The translations under genes were made by a program, and so were the position numbers. Positions 50,523 through 55,952 of a stretch of DNA of 55,952 nt are shown one piece after another; the stretch's first letter is position 1, and every line of letters starts with the position of its first letter. Location: positions 1 through 55,952 of the forward strand of contig CAJNOQ010000298.1 of the NCBI GenBank assembly GCA_905250885.1, given 5' to 3'. The stretch is from Didymodactylos carnosus (lineage: Eukaryota > Rotifera > Eurotatoria > Philodinida > Philodinidae). The notes under the pieces were generated by a model, which did no database searches, was not told the DNA's origin, and saw nothing but the letters and a program-made list of their open reading frames with translations.

Positions 50523-51263
50523 AATGTAAGAATTTATTCCAACATTGTAAGTTGTCAATTTTTTTTGAAACTATTTATTGTAGTTTGTTCCATCATTTTC
50601 AAGAAAAAATTCATCTTACTGTATCACCTTATTTAAATTTGTTAATTTTATAGATAAATTCCTTAGGAATGAATGCCTCCTTTTGGTTTAGAATTATTCC
50701 AAGAGGATTATTTCAGATTTATTGTATATTACAGCTTTCTATTTGTTCAATCTGATTTGGATCATTTAGCAGGCTTTATGAAACCGTAACTAAAAATAAC
50801 AAGTTTAAAATAAGTGCTTATATATAGTATGTTGTTACGTAAAATAGAACGATGAATTCAAAAAATATCACAAAAAATATCACCGAAGTTTGACGGCTCC
50901 GAATGAATAAGGTGATTTCTCATAAGCCGGTATAGACTATGAATCTGAACTCTGTTATCTCTTTTGTTCCTTTTTTCTTGTTTTTCTGTAGTTAAACTAT
51001 AATTTAAGCCTCAGGTTCGATTGTATAAAACATAACCAATGGAAGAAAAGCGTTAAAAGATCATATGTAGGTGAACAAAAAAAGACTCTGTTGGAGACAT
51101 GTACGATATGCAAAGGAAAAAATTAGAAGGATGAGAATGGAATAGAATGTACCCACAGAACTTGATTATTTGTTCCTAGAAAGGGAGGTTTGATTTTGAT
51201 ATTACGCATTATTTTCTATTTTGTTCTTATTTGGACTATTCATAGAAATTATTTTGACTGAGA

Positions 51264-51346
51264 CTAAGACTAAGGCTGTTTTATTCACGAAAAGTGAGAG
51301 TCATCAAAGGTCACCGGCCTGTAATAACAATGACTCAAGCCAAACA
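51264..51346 (+). repeat. Dispersed repeat, copy B
   Basis: Inverted match to 43990-44060, sharing TTCACGAAAAGTGA and GTAATA.CAATGACTC.AGCCAAAC, with a few extra bases in the middle. See copy A. Confidence 0.7.
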
Positions 51347-52171
51347 ACACAAAAAGAGTAATAAATAAAGAGTAATTGACATCAATTACTAAAACAGAAG
51401 ATTTGGCAGAACATCTCGAATATTAGCCACCATTACTTCCAATTTGTTACTCGTAGTATATACCTGACTGATTCTTATTCATTTTTTCTCTACTTTCACA
51501 TCATCTTTGGCTTGTCTTCTGTCTTTCAAAAGTAAACGCTCACATAAAAGTCAAATGCTTTTGACACAATTTTTCATAGTTCAGGGACACAATTTTTTAA
51601 TACTCAATAGTAGTCTCATACAAAATTATTGTTTGCTCATTTCGGTGCTATGCCAATAAGCTCCCTCGATAAACCTATAACGAGTATCAAATATTTTTAT
51701 ATTCTTCATCTCTATTGAGTATATACATTTTTTTTCCAAAATAAGAGAGTAGCAGTTATCGATGGCGACAGCACAGCGATTTAACTTGGTTTTTTTGTCG
51801 AAGGAAAAACGGCTGGTACGTCTGACGAAGAGCAGTACTTCGAAGGCATAATAGACATAACTGTGTTATTCCTTTTATTTTAAACACACAATTATGGCTG
51901 TTCATTGGCATCCCAAAGGATGATTTATACTTTCTTCTCAGAAACAAAAGCGCACAATATTATGAGGTCATTCAAGCCAACAAACTATCTAACCGTCATT
52001 TAGCTCATTTAATTTTGTCTGATAAAAAAATAATATGTTGTTTTTAAGTACATAAATTGTGTATATTTTTCCTTATCTTCATAAAATACACATTCCAATA
52101 AATACCAAATTAGTCTGTGGACAGATTTACTAATTGATGCATAGAAATGAATAGAATTTCATGTTCACTTT

Positions 52172-52205
52172 ATTAATATCTGTGATATTTCGACCTAGCG
52201 GTCAT
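52172..52205 (-). mobile_element. Possible Penelope-like element end with degenerate hammerhead motif
   Basis: On the minus strand the sequence reads TTTGATAATGACC GCTA GGTCGAAATATC. A GACC/GGTC stem followed by GAAA resembles hammerhead stem II and the GAAA core, and the preceding TTGATAA is a degraded form of CTGATGA. Penelope-like retroelements, common in rotifers, carry such minimal hammerheads in their terminal repeats. Two core positions differ from consensus and no reverse transcriptase is nearby, so this is at best a dead fragment. Confidence 0.35.
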
Positions 52206-52546
52206 TATCAAACATAACCAAAAAGTATTCATACAGGTTCGTTTATATATGTTTAAAAAAGAAAACAAAAGAAAATAAAACTCTTTTTAAGCTTAAGGAA
52301 GCTTTAGATCGGAAAATCGAATCAGACTTTATATGTACAAAATTTTATGGGCTATCTAATTAGCGAAAAAAACTCATTTGTTTTCGATTCATGCTTGCCA
52401 AATTAAATTAACATCAATTAAACTTGGAACACTATACCATTGTAACTCTTGGTCTTTAAAACATAAAAAAACAAAAATGATGAACTTATGTTAAGTATGA
52501 CACTAAATTCCAAAACGTTTTATTGAGAATGGTTGACGGAAGCTTC

Positions 52547-52650
52547 TCGGTTTTTTGAAATAAATACATTTTACATTTCATAGCGATGCCATCATTTCCA
52601 CAATAATGTATTTATCTCAAAAATCACGAATTTCTTGAAAAAACTGAGAA
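52547..52650. repeat. Imperfect inverted repeat (CTCGGTTTTTTGAA ends)
   Basis: CTCGGTTTTTT at the left pairs imperfectly with AAAAAACTGAG at the right, and ATAAATACATT pairs with AATGTATTTAT inside; the right arm carries an extra run of about 18 bases. About 104 bases in total, non-coding. Confidence 0.55.
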
Positions 52651-53324
52651 CGACAAAGAGGTTCTAATTAGAATCTCTATTTAATCTAAAATGTTAAATA
52701 CTTATCCAATTACTGATGTTTCTTCCTGTAATATTTGTTTATTTTTTCTTGTTCTATTGTTTTCTTCATAAAAGTTATATTCACAACATTAACGTTGTTG
52801 TAATGAAAACACAGAAGTTTATACCCTGATTTCTTCGTCAATCAGGGCTTGCAAAAATATGCGTGTATAAGCCTCTAAAATCATGTTTGAACTCGTTATA
52901 AAAGAACCAGCGGTTTCCTCACATTTTACCTTGTGACATTCCTCAGGTTATCCTTTGGCATGTGTACTCTAACGATCGGCGAGGTTGCTATTCTTTCTAG
53001 GGTGCCGTGAACTAATCCGAGAGTTAAAAAATGCGCAAAATGATCATCCCTACTTGACGATTAAGGTGATAGATTCCTCTGTTTTGCATCTGATTTCTTT
53101 GAACGTTTCGAAAAAAGCTAATTAATGTTTAGCTTGTGATTAACAACCTTATTGGCAACATTTATTTTCTTTTTCTTTGTTACTCTTCCTCTTTCAACGT
53201 TAACTGAAACCACTGAGTGCCAGTCCTGGGGCCCCTGGAAATCAGATGCCACGTCCAAATCACTCAAAATCAAAGTCTCGGTTGGCTTCCATTATGAAAG
53301 GGACACTGTCAGGAAAATCTTCAA

Positions 53325-53383
53325 GTTTAGGTAATCTGTTGTTAATGAATTACAAGAGTATAAAGTTGGCAAATTTTCAAGAT
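53325..53383 (+). repeat. Direct repeat, copy 1
   Basis: 59 bases matching 53767-53824 in the same orientation, with a few substitutions (shared GTAATCTGTTGTTA and GAATTACAAGAGT and TAAAGTTGGCA). Confidence 0.8.
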
Positions 53384-53766
53384 AAAACCTACAAATCGCA
53401 GAATGGACTATGACAGTACACGTGGTGTACTCCAACAGTATACTAGGGGGCTTCAGAATGCCCCCGTTTTCATGGAGAAAATCATTCCTCAAAATCGCCC
53501 AAAATTGCAACTTTTAAATCGCTTGTACTGAAAACGAAAGCACCGGAGCCGTCAAACTTTTACCAGACATGCTTTGGCATATAATCTATTTGGAAATACG
53601 GTTGAAAGTCTCATGGTCGACTTTCTTTCAAGTGGGTGCTACAGGAAAATTCAAAGTTTTCGGGATTTGGGCTCTTAGTGCGCTATCTATGACAAAATAA
53701 CGCAAGCATGTTTTGAGATCGCGGTTTTGTAGTTCACACTATCTACTATTTATGGGAAAATCCAAG

Positions 53767-53824
53767 GTTAAGTAATCTGTTGTTACTGAATTACAAGAGT
53801 TTAAAGTTGGCAGATTTTCAAGAT
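53767..53824 (+). repeat. Direct repeat, copy 2
   Basis: Second copy of the repeat at 53325-53383, about 440 bases downstream. The pair may be internal repeats of a larger unrecognised element. Confidence 0.8.
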
Positions 53825-54500
53825 GGTGGAATCCATGTTTTTTGAGGCTTTTTGTAAAATTTCAATATCTCAGCAATGATACAACTTTTTGATTTGCGCC
53901 TTTTACCAAAGTTTATTAAAATGTTTTGTCTACCAGATCCTCCTAGTTTGAAAAAGTTTTTAGAACATCAATTGAAGAACGTCGGTCGTGACTTACGTGC
54001 AATGGCTCGTAAGCTTTCCTAATAATTCACTCCTTTATAATGATGGACATCCACCTTAGTGTTTTTCGATAATAAATTTTGAACTCAAATGTTCCCCCAA
54101 CTGATAGTGTTCAAGTTTTTCTATTTAAATATTTTAGATATCTAATCAATTGCACTGGTCCACTGCAGTTCTGTTCTGTTCTTTGTCTACTTGAATAGTG
54201 AATGTAATCTCCCTCTCGATATATATACAACAAGAAGAACAAGAGCCGTTTTTCTTGATTTTACAATTTATAATGCAAATATTAGTTTATTTTGTCAACT
54301 TCGGTAAACAGTATATCCTGATATATTTTTCTTTAATTTCTAGTATAATATCTTTGATATTTATAGGTTAATATTTGAATTTCCAGCTGTTGGCGGAATG
54401 TTACCATCATCGATATTTCGAGCTGTTAAACTTATTCGTTATGTTACAGTATTTGATTATTTTATAATGGCTTGTGAAATTTTATTTGTTCTCTTTTCTA

Positions 54501-55053
54501 TACAGGGTGGCCCAAAAGTAGCTTACCGAAGAAAAATTTGGATATCTGCGCGATCTTTGGACCAAATGAACTGATTTTTTTTTTCATGAGATCATATCCA
54601 TAAGAAAAACGTTTAATAGAACCGCTCTGAAGTATTACTGTTGACTTCAATAAAAACTGTAACCTTAAACGAGTTACGAAAAACAGTATTGCAGTTTTCT
54701 CAACAAATCCTAGCTATTTATAGCTGAAACTTTCATGGTACACTGAGTAACAAGACATGCATCTATGGTATAAATTTGAGACTCAACAACAATAGTTTGA
54801 AGAATTAATCGAAAAAATGATATCTGTCGTTTATTTTTTTATTAGGAACATAAAAATGTTTTTTCCTCACTTATCATATGTTAGTTATTGAAGTCTAGGG
54901 TGTACTTTAAAGCGGTATTTTTGAATGTTTTTCCTATGGATATGACCTATGAACACTCCTCTATCCGCGGTAAAAAGACCAGTTCATTTAGTGCAAAGAT
55001 GGCTCAGATACTCAAATTTTTCTTCAGTAAAGCCACTTTTGAGTTACTCTGTA
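54501..55053. mobile_element. Tc1/mariner-type non-autonomous element with TA target duplication
   Basis: The element 54503-55051 has imperfect terminal inverted repeats of about 70 bases: CAGGGTGGCCCAAAAGTAGC at the left, and GCCACTTTTGAGTTACTCTG at the right, with an inner block GAAGAAAAATTTG / CAAATTTTTCTTC. It is flanked on both sides by TA (54501-54502 and 55052-55053), the target duplication of the Tc1/mariner superfamily. A further internal inverted pair ATATCCATA / TATGGATAT extends the arms. The 549-bp interior has no transposase frame. Confidence 0.8.
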
Positions 55054-55952
55054 TATTATACCGTTGAAGAAACCATTGAAGTATATTTTCTATATCAACA
55101 ATTTTTCTTTTTCTATTTATATTGTGTACATATTTTTTTATTTTAGACTTCAAATTTAAAAATAACTTATTTTAAATCGATATGGAGTTGTTTGAATGTT
55201 ATTATTATTCTAAAATGATATGTATGCATTATATTCAATATTTATCGTCTATTTCAAGTAAATAATTTATTAGACTCAAATAGTGAACAATACAGTTCAA
55301 GACATGCTCTATCCTATGGCATAAAAAATTTTGTTATAAAGTTCAAGCGGAGTGGAAAATCCGCTACTTAAAAACTAGTCTGAAAATAGCGTCATCCGTA
55401 GGAAAATTAATTTTACGCAAAAACGAAGTTTTTAGGGTTTTAAGAAATCTTCTTCAAAATCCTCCAAAAACATTGAATTTTTGGCAAACTGAGATGGATT
55501 CTGAAAAGTGACACTTTGGGATACTGAACCGTATGGTTACTTCAGTTTCGAAGGTTTCGAAGAAGACATCGAATTCCTGAGGGAGTCCTCCTTAATACAA
55601 CTCTATTATTCAATAGAGAAGAATTTAAATGTTTTTTCAAAAAATTTTCCATAAAAAGAAAAAAATATATATATTATAGTATAAACTTTTAAAAATGATT
55701 TCATTTTAAATTTTTATGTTTTTAAATCTATTAGTTTTAATAAAACGATGACATGATTAAGTAAAACATTAAACAAATGTGTCAGAGATATATCTAGTTT
55801 TGCCGTCATGTTTTTCATAAATTGGAAAAAATGGGGTTATCTCGTCTACCCATGAAATATAATTCAGAAGAAATAAATTCCAACAGACAACACATTTTTC
55901 TCTAAACTCGAAATCATAAAATATCGTCTAGACAAATACAAGACAAAACAAA

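Larger units (their letters stand above)
50523..55952. other. Gene-free 5.4-kb right end with repeats
   Basis: No supported gene. It holds the second copy of a dispersed repeat (51264-51346), a possible Penelope-like remnant (52172-52205), an imperfect inverted repeat (52547-52650), a direct repeat pair (53325-53383, 53767-53824), and a mariner-like miniature element (54503-55051). The last 900 bases show nothing I can name. Confidence 0.6.

Noticed and set aside
53152..53334. Short frame with a hydrophobic start resembling a signal peptide
   Set aside because: It begins without an ATG and the hydrophobic part is a T-rich run; there is no continuation exon.

Overview
The window is animal nuclear DNA: AT-rich (roughly 30 % G+C by eye), with genes cut by many short introns (about 55-110 bases, gtaagt-like donors, tttag acceptors) and a few long ones. 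Protein choices (full metazoan sets such as a ZMIZ-type SP-RING protein, a BAHD1-like protein, ependymin-related protein, ACTR10), poly-Q and poly-N tracts, compact gene clusters and abundant small inverted-repeat elements fit a rotifer, most likely a bdelloid of the Rotaria/Adineta type. That assignment is inference from style, not from a marker gene.

Layout: 1-12.6 kb holds no gene I can support. 12.65-16.76 kb (+) is a ten-exon ZMIZ1/2-like SP-RING (MIZ zinc finger) gene with a long polyglutamine tract. 17-23.4 kb is a gene-free island of foldback and terminal-inverted-repeat elements, including a hAT-like element with a near-perfect 8-bp target duplication. 23.77-24.56 kb (+) is a secreted ependymin-related protein. 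26.14-32.29 kb (+) is a BAHD1-like chromatin protein with a C-terminal BAH domain. 33.42-33.97 and 34.69-35.24 kb (+) are two nearly identical copies of ribosomal protein uL14 (RPL23). 35.42-36.57 kb (-) is an unrecognised coiled, basic protein convergent with the second uL14 copy. 38.57-40.47 kb (+) is actin-related protein 10 (dynactin pointed end), with a candidate minor-spliceosome intron. 40.5-46.4 kb is non-coding and carries small inverted repeats. 46.37-48.15 kb (+) is a PWWP-domain protein, followed by a TBC-domain Rab GAP at 48.97-50.36 kb (+). 50.4-55.95 kb has no gene I can support, but holds a Tc1/mariner-type miniature element and a possible Penelope-like remnant.

The genes are ordinary housekeeping and regulatory genes with no shared pathway, and no operon-like functional grouping is evident. 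The most notable points are: the uL14 duplicates whose identity includes the introns but stops inside the coding ends (recent gene conversion or duplication); the U12-like intron of ACTR10 whose 3' end does not fit a standard AG in frame; 3' splice acceptors just upstream of several start codons without a visible upstream exon (consistent with spliced-leader trans-splicing); and the density of non-autonomous inverted-repeat elements. I did not find a convincing undescribed multi-gene system.
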